Source: Streptomyces aureus
GTDB lineage: Bacteria; Actinomycetota; Actinomycetes; Streptomycetales; Streptomycetaceae
Length of the DNA stretch: 64,000 nucleotides
Direction of reading: 5' to 3'
Assembly: GCF_000725495.1 (NCBI RefSeq)
Contig: NZ_JNZD01000009.1
Location: forward strand, 62,001-126,000
The notes below the pieces were generated by a model that saw only the letters and a list, made by a program, of their open reading frames with translations, was not told the origin of the DNA and searched no databases. The translations under genes were made by a program, and so were the position numbers. This document shows, in pieces, positions 1-10,133 of this stretch; position 1 is the first letter of the stretch, and every line of letters begins with the position of its first letter.

Positions 1-284
1 GCGACCGTCTGCCGGGCGATCTGCTTGGCCATGTCCCAGTTCACCGGTCCGCCCTCGTACGAGAGCATCTGACCCAGCTGCTGGAACGCGGCGCCCAGGT
101 CGTTCGGGTTCATCGAACCGAACATGGCTGCGAGCGGATTGTCGGCTCCGGGGCCACCGGCTCCGGGCAGCCCGAAACCGAACGGTCCCTGACCACCGCC
201 GCTCTGCTGGTCCTTCTTCTTGCCCTCGTCGCCGTGCTCCGGCTCCTCCGGCGGAAGGCCGAATCCGAATGGGGTGTCACTCAC
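1..284 (-). CDS. zinc-dependent metalloprotease-like protein, N-terminal part only
   Basis: Only the first 94 or so residues are in the window; the gene runs off the left edge. A GTG start at 284 is preceded by AGGAA at good distance. The visible part has a charged Lys/Glu/Asp stretch and two copies of the motif FGFGLP, then a predicted helical segment (NPNDLGAAFQQLGQMLSYE) followed by VNWDMAKQIARQ. This arrangement is what I remember from the N-termini of actinobacterial DUF2342-type zinc metalloprotease/hydrolase proteins. The metal-binding motif would lie outside the window, so the family call rests on the N-terminus and synteny only. It is divergent from the epimerase-like gene at 475. 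Confidence 0.55.
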   Translation of the reverse strand, partial: MSDTPFGFGLPPEEPEHGDEGKKKDQQSGGGQGPFGFGLPGAGGPGADNPLAAMFGSMNPNDLGAAFQQLGQMLSYEGGPVNWDMAKQIARQTV

Positions 285-474
285 GGGATTCCTCGGCTGG
301 TAAGGCCGCCGGTTCGTTCCGACGGCGGCTGCCCACAACACCACCCAGCGTAGACACCTGAACCCGATCGGGCCTCGGTGCTTCGCCGACTCGTCGCCTG
401 CGGCAGGATGGATGCCACCTGGTAGGGGCGCGTCACACGCGTCCATTACTGAAGACAACCGCTGGAGACGCCCG

Positions 475-1590
475 GTGAGTTCCCCAGATCCACAGGTTCG
501 CGCAGCGCGAAACCACTCGACCAGCCCAGCCTCGCGCGGCCCCGTCGTCGCGGTGACCGGCGCCGCGGGCGGTGTGGGGGCGCTGCTGACCGAGCGGCTG
601 GCCGCCAGCGAGGAGATCAGGCAGGTCGTCGCCATCGACGAGCGGCGCGGCGAGTGCGCCGACGCGCAGTGGCACATCCTGGACGTCCGGGACCCGGCGA
701 TCGCCGAGAAGCTGCGCGGCGCGGACGTCGTGGTCCATCTGGCCCTGGACCTCGATCTGGAGACGGACGCGGCGGCCCGGACCGCGTACAACGTCCGGGG
801 GACGCAGACCGTGCTCACGGCCGCCGCCGCGGCCGGGGTCCACCGGGTCGTGCTGTGCACGTCGGCCATGGTCTACGGAGCGCTGCCCGACAACGAGCTG
901 CCGCTGTCCGAGGACGCCGAGCTGCGGGCGACGGCCGAGGCGACGGGCGTGGGCGATCTGCTGGAGATCGAGCGGCTCGCCCGCCGCGCGCCGCGGGCGC
1001 ACCCGGGCCTGAACGTGACCGTCGTCCGTCCCGCCGTCCTCGTGGGCGGGGGTACGGACACCGCACTGACCAGGTATTTCGAGTCTCCGCGACTGCTGGT
1101 GGTGGCGGGGTCGAGGCCGGCCTGGCAGTTCTGCCACGTCGAGGACCTGTGCGCCGCCCTGGAGTACGCGGTCGTCGAGAAGGTCGAGGGCGAGCTGGCC
1201 GTCGGCTGCGACGGCTGGCTGGAGCAGGAGGAGGTGGAGGAGCTGAGCGGGATCCGGCGGATGGAGCTGCCGTCCGCGGTCGCCCTCGGCGCCGCCGCCC
1301 GGCTCCACCGGATCGGGCTCACGCCCTCGCCCGCCGGTGACCTCGCCTACACGATGTACCCCTGGGTGGTGAGCGGGAGCCGGCTGCACGACGCCGGCTG
1401 GCGTCCGCGCTGGACCAACGAGGAGGTCCTCGCGGAGCTGCTGGAGGAGGTCGCGGGGCGGCACACGGTCGCCGGCCGGCGCCTCGGCCGCAAGGACGCG
1501 ACCGCGGCGGGCGCGGCGGGCGCGACGGTGGCGCTGCTGGGCGCGGCAGCGGTGGTCCGCCGGGCCAGGAAGGCCCGCCGCCGCTTCTGA
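475..1590 (+). CDS. extended SDR / NAD-dependent epimerase-like protein with C-terminal membrane tail
   Basis: 371 residues from a GTG start that has GGAG 7 bases upstream; a longer reading frame from 412 lacks support. A Rossmann dinucleotide motif is near residue 30 (TGAAGGVG), followed by the usual HILDVRD and ADVVVHLA strands of extended SDR enzymes. The serine/VYG region (CTSAMVYGAL) is kept, but the YxxxK catalytic pair expected about 25 residues later is not visible; the segment reads GVGDLLEIERL. This suggests an atypical SDR with altered or lost epimerase chemistry. The last 30 residues form an Ala/Gly-rich hydrophobic segment followed by RRARKARRRF, which looks like a tail anchor with a basic cytoplasmic end. 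The substrate is unknown. Confidence 0.75.
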   Translation: MSSPDPQVRAARNHSTSPASRGPVVAVTGAAGGVGALLTERLAASEEIRQVVAIDERRGECADAQWHILDVRDPAIAEKLRGADVVVHLALDLDLETDAAARTAYNVRGTQTVLTAAAAAGVHRVVLCTSAMVYGALPDNELPLSEDAELRATAEATGVGDLLEIERLARRAPRAHPGLNVTVVRPAVLVGGGTDTALTRYFESPRLLVVAGSRPAWQFCHVEDLCAALEYAVVEKVEGELAVGCDGWLEQEEVEELSGIRRMELPSAVALGAAARLHRIGLTPSPAGDLAYTMYPWVVSGSRLHDAGWRPRWTNEEVLAELLEEVAGRHTVAGRRLGRKDATAAGAAGATVALLGAAAVVRRARKARRRF

Positions 1591-1812
1591 CCCCACGGGG
1601 CGGCTGTCGGCTGCGACCCCACGGAGCCGCCGCCGGGTGCGACCCTACGAAGCTGCCGCTGGCTACGCCCCACAGGGCTGCCGCTGACTACGCCCCCACA
1701 GGGCTGCCGCCGGCTTCTGACCCCACGGGGCGGCTGCCGGCTGCGACCCCACGGAGCCGCCGCCCGCGACCCCACGGAGCTGCCGCCGGTTCCGGCCCCA
1801 CGGAGCTGGAGG
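1583..1812. repeat. degenerate GC-rich direct repeats after the epimerase-like gene
   Basis: A short unit around ACCCCACGGAGCTGCCGCCG is repeated about eight times with drift. Within it a block of about 50 bases, which includes the last codons and stop of the upstream gene, occurs nearly unchanged at about 1583 and again at about 1713, 130 bases apart. Long minus-strand reading frames cross it only because the array lacks stop codons. Confidence 0.7.
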
Positions 1813-1890
1813 AGGCTCCAAGCCGTACGCGCGCGTGCCGGGTGAAAGCCGTATTCCGCGGTGTCGGCAGGGTGCGGCACGATGGGGGGC

Positions 1891-2352
<462 letters not shown>

Positions 2353-2449
2353 GACCTGCCGGAACTCCCTGCGAGGACGCCTTACCGGGGGCTGACCGAC
2401 TTCTCACCACCGTCCGGTTGCGTAACCAGGGCCCTGCCGTGAGCGTTGA

Positions 2450-2512
2450 CAGTGCGGATGGTTAATCTGCTGAACAGTGCAGATGTCAAGTCTGCTGATC
2501 AGTCAGTTGCGG
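2450..2512. repeat. 25-bp tandem direct repeats (iteron-like) before the small membrane protein gene
   Basis: Two adjacent 25-base units begin at 2450 and 2475 and match at 19 of 25 positions; both start CAGTGC and share TCTGCTGA. A third partial unit starts at 2500 (CAGT). A TTGACA hexamer at 2446-2451 runs into the first unit. The exact period and position before a gene suggest repeated protein-binding sites, but no known consensus is recognised. Confidence 0.55.
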
Positions 2513-2537
2513 TCGCTCATGGGGTTGGGAGGTCGAC

Positions 2538-2723
2538 ATGGCGGCGCTTGCCTGGTTGCTGATTCCGTTGATGGCCGCGATCGGTGCCAGTCTGTGGGGA
2601 AGTTGGGCCGGCCGGAACCGCAAGGCGGCGGGAGACGGTGTCGAGCTCGCCGGCTACACCCGCTTCCGCGAGGCGATGGAGCGCACCGGCGTCAGGGAGA
2701 AGACCCCCTCCGACGTGCTCTGA
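2538..2723 (+). CDS. small conserved membrane protein of unknown function
   Basis: 61 residues from an ATG with GGGAGG at good distance. Residues 4-24 form one hydrophobic transmembrane segment, followed by GSWAGRNRKAAG and a charged cytoplasmic tail (YTRFREAMERTG). I recognise this type as a small protein conserved next to the Lon/PDZ-type protease gene in Streptomyces, but no function is known to me. The stop lies 112 bases before the protease gene on the same strand. Confidence 0.7.
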   Translation: MAALAWLLIPLMAAIGASLWGSWAGRNRKAAGDGVELAGYTRFREAMERTGVREKTPSDVL

Positions 2724-2835
2724 ATCGGATCACCGCCCGGAACACGGCATTCGTGCCGTTCGGGCGGTCTTCGGGGCCGCCCCGTACGGACGGCCCCGAC
2801 GGTGCGCTTACACCACCGTCCCGTACTGTCGTTCC

Positions 2836-3933
2836 ATGCCACGCCGCACCGCGACGATGCTCGCCTCCACCCTGATCCTGATCGCGCTCCTGTGCGCGGG
2901 AGTGTTCATCAAAGTGCCGTACTCGGAGATGTCACCGGGTCCCACGGTGAACACGCTGGGTGATCACGACGGTGAGCCGGTGCTGCAGATCTCCGGCCGC
3001 AAGACCTACCCGACGACCGGGCACCTGAACATGACCACGGTCCGGGTCACGAGCGCCGACTACAACATGAACCTCGTCGAGGCCGTGTACGGCTGGCTGG
3101 CGCACGACAGCAAGATCGTGCCGCACGACACGCTCTACCCGGACGGCAAGACCGAGCAGCAGTCGACGCAGGAGAACGCCGAGGAGTTCAGCCAGTCCCA
3201 GGAGAGCGCCAAGGTGTCCGCCCTGAAGGCGCTGGGCATCCCGGTGAAGTCCTGGGTGATCGTCTCCACGGTCGTCAAGGGCTCCCCGGCCGAGGGGCGG
3301 CTGCACGCCGGTGACGTCATCAAGGCCGTCGACGGCACGGTCGTGAAGGCGCCCGACGACGTGGCGAAGCTCGTCACCAAGCACAAGCCCGGCGACAAGG
3401 TCGTGTTCAGGATCGTGCCCGCCAAGGAGCAGGCCGCCGCCACGAAGGAGAACCGGACGGCGACCGCGACCAAGGACGTGACGATCACCACGGTCAAGTC
3501 CGACGACAGCGGCACCGACCGCGCCATCGTCGGGATCTCGGCCGGGACCGACCACACGTTCCCGTTCAGCATCGACATCAAGCTCGCCGACGTCGGCGGT
3601 CCGAGCGCGGGTCTGATGTTCTCGCTCGGCATCGTGGACAAGCTCACCCCGGGGAACCTCACCGGCGGCAAGTTCGTGGCCGGCACCGGCACCATCGACG
3701 ACAACGGCAAGGTCGGCCCGATCGGCGGCATCGACATGAAGACGGTCGGCGCGCGCAACAAGGGCGCCCAGTACTTCCTGACGCCCAAGGACAACTGCGC
3801 CGAGGCCGCCAAGGACACCCCGTCCGGACTCAGGCTCGTCAAGGTCGACACCCTCGACGACGCGATGAAGGCCCTCAAGGACATCGGCGCGGGCCGCACG
3901 GCGGACCTGCCCAAGTGCAGCGTCAAGGGCTGA
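2836..3933 (+). CDS. YlbL-type PDZ and Lon-protease-domain membrane protein
   Basis: 365 residues. An N-terminal signal anchor (residues 8-25) is followed by an extracytoplasmic domain, a PDZ domain (about 140-220, with the carboxylate-binding region KGSPAEGRLHAGDVI) and a C-terminal Lon-type serine protease domain. The Ser-Lys dyad is visible: S257 in GGPSAG and K302 in GGIDMKTVGA. It therefore looks like an active membrane-anchored Lon-like peptidase facing outward; substrates are unknown. TACTGT lies 6 bases before the ATG with no Shine-Dalgarno, which fits a leaderless transcript. The gene ends at a strong convergent terminator. Confidence 0.88.
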   Translation: MPRRTATMLASTLILIALLCAGVFIKVPYSEMSPGPTVNTLGDHDGEPVLQISGRKTYPTTGHLNMTTVRVTSADYNMNLVEAVYGWLAHDSKIVPHDTLYPDGKTEQQSTQENAEEFSQSQESAKVSALKALGIPVKSWVIVSTVVKGSPAEGRLHAGDVIKAVDGTVVKAPDDVAKLVTKHKPGDKVVFRIVPAKEQAAATKENRTATATKDVTITTVKSDDSGTDRAIVGISAGTDHTFPFSIDIKLADVGGPSAGLMFSLGIVDKLTPGNLTGGKFVAGTGTIDDNGKVGPIGGIDMKTVGARNKGAQYFLTPKDNCAEAAKDTPSGLRLVKVDTLDDAMKALKDIGAGRTADLPKCSVKG

Positions 3934-3960
3934 CCCAGGGGCCGACGCCCACCGCTCGTC

Positions 3961-4005
3961 CGTGACCGGGGGCGCCTCGCAGTTCGCGAGGCGCCCCCGG
4001 TCACG
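3961..4005. terminator. bidirectional intrinsic terminator
   Basis: A perfect 20-base stem (CGTGACCGGGGGCGCCTCGC and its complement) with a 5-base loop lies between the convergent protease-like gene and the PPA1309-type gene. There is no U-tract, as is usual in Streptomyces. Confidence 0.85.
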
Positions 4006-4017
4006 TCCGTGCGCCGG

Positions 4018-4560
4018 TCAGTCCGCGAACGTCGCCGACAGCGCGTCCGCGAGGCCGGGCACCAGGCCCGCGCCCGTGAGGACCTCCGTCGCCGCGTCCT
4101 TCTCGCGCAGCCGCACCGCCGAGTCGCGGGTGCCGTCCCGCAGGACGCCGACGGTCATGCGCACCTCCTGGCGATCGGGGTGCGCGGCGACCCACTGGGT
4201 CAGCTTCTTGCCGCTGAGACCCTCCGGGACCGAGTTCTCCGCGGACGGCGGCAGCATCAGCCGCTCCACGGTGAGCGCGCAGCCCACGACCGCGTCGGGC
4301 CAGGCGATCGTGCCGAGGAACTCGTCCAGCGGCTTGCCGGCGGGGATCTCCTCCTGCTCGACGGGGGTGAGACCGGTGGTCTCCTGTTCGTGCTCCAGGC
4401 CGAGCTGAGCGGCGAGGCCGGGTTCCTGGGACCGCAGTCGTGCGGTGTCTACGAGGGCGAAGAGGCGGGCGGGCTGGTCCCAGCCGAGGCCGGAGGCGTA
4501 CTCGTCGATCTCGAGTACGGCCCGGGTCAGGGGGCTCGCTGCCATGGGAGTGTTGGACAT
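4018..4560 (-). CDS. PPA1309-family conserved protein
   Basis: 180 residues from the ATG at 4560, which has AGGA 8 bases upstream; the longer frame to 4644 is not supported. The protein is soluble, with no signal peptide or membrane segment. Recognisable blocks are LEIDEYASGLGWDQPARLFALVDT near the N-terminus and an E-rich middle, followed by VGCALTVERLMLPPSAE. I recognise this as the small actinobacterial family typified by Propionibacterium PPA1309, function unknown. It is divergent from the UPF0182 gene and convergent with the Lon/PDZ protease gene. Confidence 0.75.
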   Translation of the reverse strand: MSNTPMAASPLTRAVLEIDEYASGLGWDQPARLFALVDTARLRSQEPGLAAQLGLEHEQETTGLTPVEQEEIPAGKPLDEFLGTIAWPDAVVGCALTVERLMLPPSAENSVPEGLSGKKLTQWVAAHPDRQEVRMTVGVLRDGTRDSAVRLREKDAATEVLTGAGLVPGLADALSATFAD

Positions 4561-4712
4561 GGTCACAATCCTGCCTCGTTCGTGACCTGAATCGGGAACC
4601 GAGTAAAGCGTGAGTAAGTTGCATAGATGAGGCTCCCCGATCACGGAGCCTTACTGACGGTCCACCGACATGGGGGCCGGACGGAATCGACAGCGACTTC
4701 GAGGTGCGCACC

Positions 4713-7703
4713 TTGGCTTTCCAGATGCCGGACCGCGGCGGAGGCCCGACGGGGCCGCGGATCAGAGTGGGCCGGCCCTCCCGGCGTGTCCGGACCCTGC
4801 TCATGACACTGGGCGTGCTGGCCGTACTGGCCATGGCCTTCGTCATGTTCGCGGGGTTCTGGACGGACTGGCTCTGGTACCGCTCGGTCCACTACTCGTC
4901 GGTCTTCACCACCACCCTGTGGACCAAGATCGGTCTCTTCTTCGTCTTCGGTCTGCTGATGGCGGCCGCGGTCGGCCTCAACATCTGGCTGGCGCACCGG
5001 CTGCGCCCGCCGCTGAGCGCCATGTCGATGGAGCAGCAGAGCCTCGACCGGTACCGCATGGGCATCGCGCCCTACAAGCGCTGGCTGCTGCTCGCGATCA
5101 CCTCCCTGGTGGGGCTGATCGCCGGCGCGTCCGCCTCGGGCCAGTGGCGCACCTGGCTGATGTGGGTCAACGGAGTGCCGTTCCACCAGAAGGACCCCCA
5201 GTTCCACCTGGACGTCTCCTTCTACGCCTTCGACCTGCCCTGGTACCGCTTCCTGCTCGGCTTCGGCTTCGCCGCCGCCGTGCTCTCGCTCATCGCCGCG
5301 GCCCTCACGCACTACCTGTACGGCGGTCTGCGGATCACCAGCCCCGGAGCGCGCGCCACGGCCGCGGCCACCGGGCACCTCTCGGTGCTCCTCGGTGTCT
5401 TCGTCGCCCTGAAGGCGGTCGCCTACTGGCTCGACCGGTACGGACTCGCGGTGAAGTCCAGCGACTTCAAGGCCACCGGCAACTGGACGGGCCTGCGGTA
5501 CGTCGACGCGAACGCGTACCTCCCCGCCAAGACGATCCTGTTCTGCATCGCCGTCATCTGCGCGCTGCTCTTCTTCGCGACGCTGTGGCGGCGCACCTGG
5601 CAGCTGCCGGTGATCGGCTTCGGCCTCATGGTGCTCTCGGCGGTGCTGATCGGGGGCCTGTATCCCGCGATAGTCCAGAAGTTCCAGGTCGAGCCGAACG
5701 AGCAGGCCAAGGAAGCGCCGTACGTCGAGAAGAACCTCAAGGCGACCCGCGAGGCGTACGGGATCGCCGGCACCGACGTGCAGGACTACCCGGGGGCGAG
5801 CGACACCAAGGACAAGGCAGAACTGCGTGACGACGCCGACACCGTCGCCAGCATCCGCCTGATGGACCCCAACATCGTGTCGCCGACCTTCCAGCAGCTC
5901 CAGCAGGTGCGGAACTACTACGGCTTCCCGTCGAACCTGGACGTCGACCGTTACAGCAAGGACGGCAAGGAGCAGGACACCGTCCTCGGTCTGCGCGAGC
6001 TGAACCTCGCGGGCATCCCGAAGAACAACTGGATCAACGACCACTTCCGGTACACCCACGGATACGGTGTCGTCGCGGCCAAGGGCACCGAGGCCGACAG
6101 CGAGGGCCGCCCGGTCTTCACCGAGTACAACCTGCCGTCCAAGGGCGACCTCGGCTCGTACGAGCAGCAGATCTACTACGGCGAGAAGACCACCCAGTAC
6201 TCGATCGTCGGCGGTCCCCAGAAGGAGATCGACTACTCCGACGACAACGGTGAGAAGACCACCAGCTACAAGGGCAAGAGCGGCGTCAGCCTCGCGAGTC
6301 CGGTCAACCGGGCCGCGTACGCGGTGGCGTTCGGCGAGCCGCAGATCCTTTACTCGGGCGCGATCGGCGAGGGTTCGCGGATCCTCTACAACCGCACGCC
6401 CAAGGAGCGGGTCGAGGCAGTCGCCCCCTGGCTGACCATCGACGGCGACGCCTATCCGGCGGTCGTCGACGGCAAGATCCAGTGGATCGTCGACGCTTAC
6501 ACCACCACCAACGGCTATCCGTACGCCTCGCGCACCACGCTCGGCGACACCACGGCGGACTCGCTGACGGCGGCCAACAACCAGCGCGCGGTGGTGGCCC
6601 AGCAGAACCAGGTCAACTACATCCGCAACTCGGTGAAGGCGACCGTCGACGCGTACACCGGCGCGGTCAAGCTCTACCAGTGGGACACCAAGGACCCGGT
6701 CCTGAAGACCTGGATGAAGGCGTTCCCGGACACGGTGCAGTCGCGGCAGTCGATCTCGCCCGAGCTGATGGCCCATCTCCGGTACCCGCAGGACCTGTTC
6801 AAGGTCCAGCGCGAACTCCTCACCCGCTACCACGTGAAGGACGCCCAGACGTTCCTGAGCGGCAGCGAGGTGTGGCAGGTCCCGGACGACCCGACCAACA
6901 AGTCGGGCAGCGCGGTCCCGCCGTACTACCTCAGCATGAAGCTGCCGGGGGAGTCGTCCCAGGCGTTCTCGCTGACGACGACGATGACTCCGAACGGCCG
7001 TGACAACCTGAGCGCGTTCGTGTCGGTCAACGCCGAGGCGGGGACGGACGGTTACGGAAAGATCAGCATCCTGAAGCTGCCGACCGGCAGAACGGTCGAC
7101 GGACCCAAGCGGGTGCAGAGCCAGTTCAACTCCGAGCCGTCCATCGCCGAGTCCATCCGACTCCTCAGAGGCGGCGACTCGGAGGTCGAGTACGGCAACC
7201 TGCTGACCGTGCCGCTCGACGGCGGACTGCTCTACGTGGAGCCGGTCTACGTCCGTGGTGGCGACCTCAAGTACCCGCTGCTGCGCAAGGTGTTGGTGAC
7301 CTACGGAGGCAGCACCGCCTTCGAGGACACCCTCGGCCAGGCGCTCAACAAGGTGTTCGGGGCGGAGAGTTCGACGCAGCCGCCGGACCAGGGCACCACG
7401 AAGCCGCCCACGTCGAGCAACCCCACGGTCCAGGCCGCGCTCGACGACGCGCAGAAGGCCTTCGACGACGGGCAGGCAGCCCTCAAGAAGGGCGACTGGA
7501 AGGCGTATGGCGAGGCGCAGAAGAGCCTGGAGGACGCGCTGAAGCGGGCCGAGGACGCGCAGGCCAAGGCGGACAAGTCCGCCGGCGGGTCCACCTCGGA
7601 CGGCAAGGGTGCCGGCAAGGGCAGCGACAAGAGCGTCGAGCCGAGCGGCAGTCCGAGTCCGACCGCGAGCCCGAGCGGTGAGAACGGCTCCGGAGGCAGT
7701 TGA
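4713..7703 (+). CDS. UPF0182-family large membrane protein
   Basis: 996 residues. The first 330 or so contain about seven transmembrane segments (the first at about residues 30-50), followed by a large domain predicted outside the membrane with repeated Tyr/Asp-rich blocks such as [17 protein letters not shown]. The C-terminus is a charged helix rich in Ala, Asp and Lys and then a Ser/Gly/Pro tail. This is the UPF0182 (DUF1616-unrelated) family of actinobacteria and cyanobacteria; its function is not established. I place the start at the TTG at 4713 because GAGGTG lies 6 bases upstream and it gives [11 protein letters not shown]; the GTG at 4704 and ATG at 4725 have no good ribosome site. The stop is 43 bases before tRNA-fMet. 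Confidence 0.85.
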   Translation: MAFQMPDRGGGPTGPRIRVGRPSRRVRTLLMTLGVLAVLAMAFVMFAGFWTDWLWYRSVHYSSVFTTTLWTKIGLFFVFGLLMAAAVGLNIWLAHRLRPPLSAMSMEQQSLDRYRMGIAPYKRWLLLAITSLVGLIAGASASGQWRTWLMWVNGVPFHQKDPQFHLDVSFYAFDLPWYRFLLGFGFAAAVLSLIAAALTHYLYGGLRITSPGARATAAATGHLSVLLGVFVALKAVAYWLDRYGLAVKSSDFKATGNWTGLRYVDANAYLPAKTILFCIAVICALLFFATLWRRTWQLPVIGFGLMVLSAVLIGGLYPAIVQKFQVEPNEQAKEAPYVEKNLKATREAYGIAGTDVQDYPGASDTKDKAELRDDADTVASIRLMDPNIVSPTFQQLQQVRNYYGFPSNLDVDRYSKDGKEQDTVLGLRELNLAGIPKNNWINDHFRYTHGYGVVAAKGTEADSEGRPVFTEYNLPSKGDLGSYEQQIYYGEKTTQYSIVGGPQKEIDYSDDNGEKTTSYKGKSGVSLASPVNRAAYAVAFGEPQILYSGAIGEGSRILYNRTPKERVEAVAPWLTIDGDAYPAVVDGKIQWIVDAYTTTNGYPYASRTTLGDTTADSLTAANNQRAVVAQQNQVNYIRNSVKATVDAYTGAVKLYQWDTKDPVLKTWMKAFPDTVQSRQSISPELMAHLRYPQDLFKVQRELLTRYHVKDAQTFLSGSEVWQVPDDPTNKSGSAVPPYYLSMKLPGESSQAFSLTTTMTPNGRDNLSAFVSVNAEAGTDGYGKISILKLPTGRTVDGPKRVQSQFNSEPSIAESIRLLRGGDSEVEYGNLLTVPLDGGLLYVEPVYVRGGDLKYPLLRKVLVTYGGSTAFEDTLGQALNKVFGAESSTQPPDQGTTKPPTSSNPTVQAALDDAQKAFDDGQAALKKGDWKAYGEAQKSLEDALKRAEDAQAKADKSAGGSTSDGKGAGKGSDKSVEPSGSPSPTASPSGENGSGGS

Positions 7704-7746
7704 TCAAGGCTCCGTCCCGCGCCGTGGTACGGTTGACACACAACGG

Positions 7747-7820
7747 CGCGGGGTGGAGCAGCTCGGTAGCTCGCTGGGCTCATAACCCAGAGGTCGCAGG
7801 TTCAAATCCTGTCCCCGCTA
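7747..7820 (+). tRNA. initiator tRNA-fMet (CAU), copy 1
   Basis: A 74-base cloverleaf without encoded CCA. The anticodon arm is CTGGG-CTCATAA-CCCAG, with the three G-C pairs typical of initiator tRNAs, and the first base (C1) is unpaired with the base at position 72 (a C-U mismatch), also an initiator mark. The T-loop is TTCAAAT. It is identical to the copy at 10175. Confidence 0.95.
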
Positions 7821-7825
7821 CTGAA

Positions 7826-7866
7826 GTCGAGGGCCCGGATCCAGTTCATGGATCCGGGCCCTCGAC
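7826..7866 (+). terminator. terminator after tRNA-fMet copy 1
   Basis: A perfect 17-base inverted repeat (GTCGAGGGCCCGGATCC) around a 7-base loop starts 6 bases after the tRNA 3' end. Confidence 0.85.
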
Positions 7867-8046
7867 GTGTGACGCCACGCCGGTGATTGCCGGTGACCTG
7901 GCCACTCGTGTGAAGTGCCGCGACATGCGAGGGGAGTTGGGCGAACTGTGTTTGACTTGTCTCTCTGTGGGCATGTCGACAAAACGCTGAAGTGACCTCA
8001 CTGGCTGCGGTATACCAGGTGTACCCAGGTTGCGGGTGGTGCGACG

Positions 8047-9897
8047 ATGGACGTTATGGGGGACAAGGCAACTCTGTTGGATACAGGGCGGTTTGCGGAG
8101 TCTGCCGACTTCGAGCAGGCTGCGGAGCTCACGCAGCCCTCCGACCGGGACGAAGCCGGCGAGGCCGCCGAGGAGGCGCGCCAGTGGTCGGCCGCGCAGG
8201 CGGGCGACGTCGAGGCGATGAGCGTTCTCGGGGCCATGCTGCTGCGCCGCGGTGATCTCGACGCGGCCGAGCCGCAGTTGCGCGCCGCCACCTCCGCCGG
8301 TGACCGTTCCGCCGCCAACAACCTGGGTGTCCTCCTCTATCAGCGCGGCTACGCCGACGAGGCCGCCGGATGGTGGCGGATCGCCGCCGTCGCCGGCAGT
8401 GCCGCCGCAGCCCACGCCCTCGGCCGCCACCACCGCGAGCGCGGCGACGAGCCCGCCGCCGAGTACTGGCTGCGCCAGTCCGCCGAACAGGGCCACGCCC
8501 TGGGCGCGTACGCCCTCGCCGATCTGCTGGAGCATCGTAGCGATGTGGCCGCCGAGCAGTGGATGCGGGCCGCCGCGGAGCGCGGACACCGCGAGGCCGC
8601 GTACCGGCTGGCGCGCACGCTCGACCGCAAGGCCCTGGACTCGGGCGAAGCCGTGGGCGACAACGGTGTCATCGGTGCCGCGGGGCAGGCCGCCGAGCAG
8701 TGGTATCGGCAGGCCGCCGCGCGCGGGCACCGCAGGGCCGCGCTGCACCTCGGGGCGATCCTGGAGAAGCGCGGCGATCTCAAGGAGGCCGGACGCTGGT
8801 ACCTGACGTCCGCCAAGGACGGGGAGGCGCGCGCCGCGTGCGCCCTCGGGTTCCTGCTGCGCGACGCCGGGGACCCCGACAGCGCCGCCGTCTGGTGGCT
8901 GCGGGCCGCCCAGGACGGGGACGGCAACGCCGCCAACGCCCTCGGGGCGCTGCACGCCGAGCGGGGCGAGACCCAGACCGCCGAGCGCTGGTACCGGGCC
9001 GCTATGGACGCGGGCGACGTGAACGGCGCCTACAACCTCGGACTGCTCTGCGCCGAGCAGGGGCGGACCGCCCAGGCCGAGCAGTGGTACCGCAGGGCCG
9101 CGTACGCCGGTCACCGCGAGGCCGCCAACGCGCTCGCGATCCTGCTGCTCCAGGTCGGCGACGCGGCCGGGGCCGAACCGTGGTTCTCCAAGGCCGCGGA
9201 GGCGGGCAGCGTGGACGCCGCGTTCAACCTCGGCATCCTGCACGCCGGACGCGCCACCGAGGCCGACGACGCCGCCGCGCTGCGCTGGTACGAGCGTGCC
9301 GCGGCCGCCGGGCACACGGAGGCGGCGCTCCAGGTGGGCATCGCACGCCTGCGGGAGGGCGACGAGCCGGCCGCCGAGCGGCATCTGCGGTGCGCCGCGG
9401 GAGGGGGCAGTGCCGAGGCCGCCTACCGTCTCGCCGCCGTGCTCGACGCCCGGCGGCCCCCGCAGCCCGCGCACGAGCTGGGGGAGCACACGCAGGAGAA
9501 GAGCGAGTGCGAGGAGTGGTACGAGCGGGCCGCCTCCCAGGGGCACCGGCGTGCCCAGGTGCGGGTCGGCATGCTGGCCGCGGCCCGCGGCGACGTGGTG
9601 GAGGCGGCGCGCTGGTACCGCGAGGCCGCCGAGGCCGGGTCGCGCAACGGCGCCTTCAACCTCGGGCTGCTGCTGGCCCGCGAGGGGAGCGAGCCGGAGG
9701 CGGCGCTGTGGTGGACCCGCGCGGCCGACGCGGGCCACGGGCGGGCCGCGCTGCGGCTCGCGCTCGTGTACGCGCGGCGCGGGGAGCTGGCAGAGGGGCA
9801 GCGGTGGGCCGACCGGGCCGTGTCCCTGGGGCCGGCGGAGGTCTCCGAGCGGGCGGCGCGGCTGCGGGACGCCCTGCGGGAGGAACTGTCCGCGTGA
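8047..9897 (+). CDS. Sel1/TPR-repeat protein
   Basis: 616 residues made almost wholly of about fifteen 34-38 residue helical repeats of Sel1/TPR type. The repeated signature is A-x-xW(Y/W)RxAAxxGHxxAAxxLGxLLxxRGDxxxAE, for example at AEQWYRQAAARGHRRAALHLGAILEKRGD. There is no signal peptide or membrane segment, so it is a cytoplasmic scaffold, probably for protein-protein contact; the partner is unknown. The first 60 residues are acidic and not repeat-like. The ATG at 8047 and another at 8056 are both possible. The gene sits exactly between the two identical tRNA-fMet genes. Confidence 0.85.
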   Translation: MDVMGDKATLLDTGRFAESADFEQAAELTQPSDRDEAGEAAEEARQWSAAQAGDVEAMSVLGAMLLRRGDLDAAEPQLRAATSAGDRSAANNLGVLLYQRGYADEAAGWWRIAAVAGSAAAAHALGRHHRERGDEPAAEYWLRQSAEQGHALGAYALADLLEHRSDVAAEQWMRAAAERGHREAAYRLARTLDRKALDSGEAVGDNGVIGAAGQAAEQWYRQAAARGHRRAALHLGAILEKRGDLKEAGRWYLTSAKDGEARAACALGFLLRDAGDPDSAAVWWLRAAQDGDGNAANALGALHAERGETQTAERWYRAAMDAGDVNGAYNLGLLCAEQGRTAQAEQWYRRAAYAGHREAANALAILLLQVGDAAGAEPWFSKAAEAGSVDAAFNLGILHAGRATEADDAAALRWYERAAAAGHTEAALQVGIARLREGDEPAAERHLRCAAGGGSAEAAYRLAAVLDARRPPQPAHELGEHTQEKSECEEWYERAASQGHRRAQVRVGMLAAARGDVVEAARWYREAAEAGSRNGAFNLGLLLAREGSEPEAALWWTRAADAGHGRAALRLALVYARRGELAEGQRWADRAVSLGPAEVSERAARLRDALREELSA

Positions 9898-10133
9898 GCG
9901 GGCGGGCCGCGGGGCTGCGAGGCCGCGGGCCACGGTGGGGTCGCGGTGCGCGGCGCGGGAGCCGGGTGCGGTGGAGGTGGCACGGGGCGCGGCAGGGGCC
10001 CGGGGCGCGCTTAGGGTGCGGGGCATGGTGAGGCGCGCCTCACCGGTCCTCCCGCGCCTCACCGGTCCGCCCGCGCCACGCGGGTCCAGCCGCCCGGTCC
10101 GGACGCCCGGTCCGGACGCTCTCGCGAATGGAT

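Noticed and set aside
4670..4700. Sequence resembling the 5' end of tmRNA (GGGGGCCGGACGGAATCGAC)
   Set aside because: No matching 3' end, resume ORF or tRNA-like fold follows; it runs into the UPF0182 gene.
4641..6833. 730-residue minus-strand open frame opposite the UPF0182 gene
   Set aside because: Antisense shadow with skewed composition; the plus-strand protein has clear family character.
7733..7738. TTGACA just before tRNA-fMet copy 1
   Set aside because: Only 8 bases separate it from the tRNA 5' end, too close for a -35 box.
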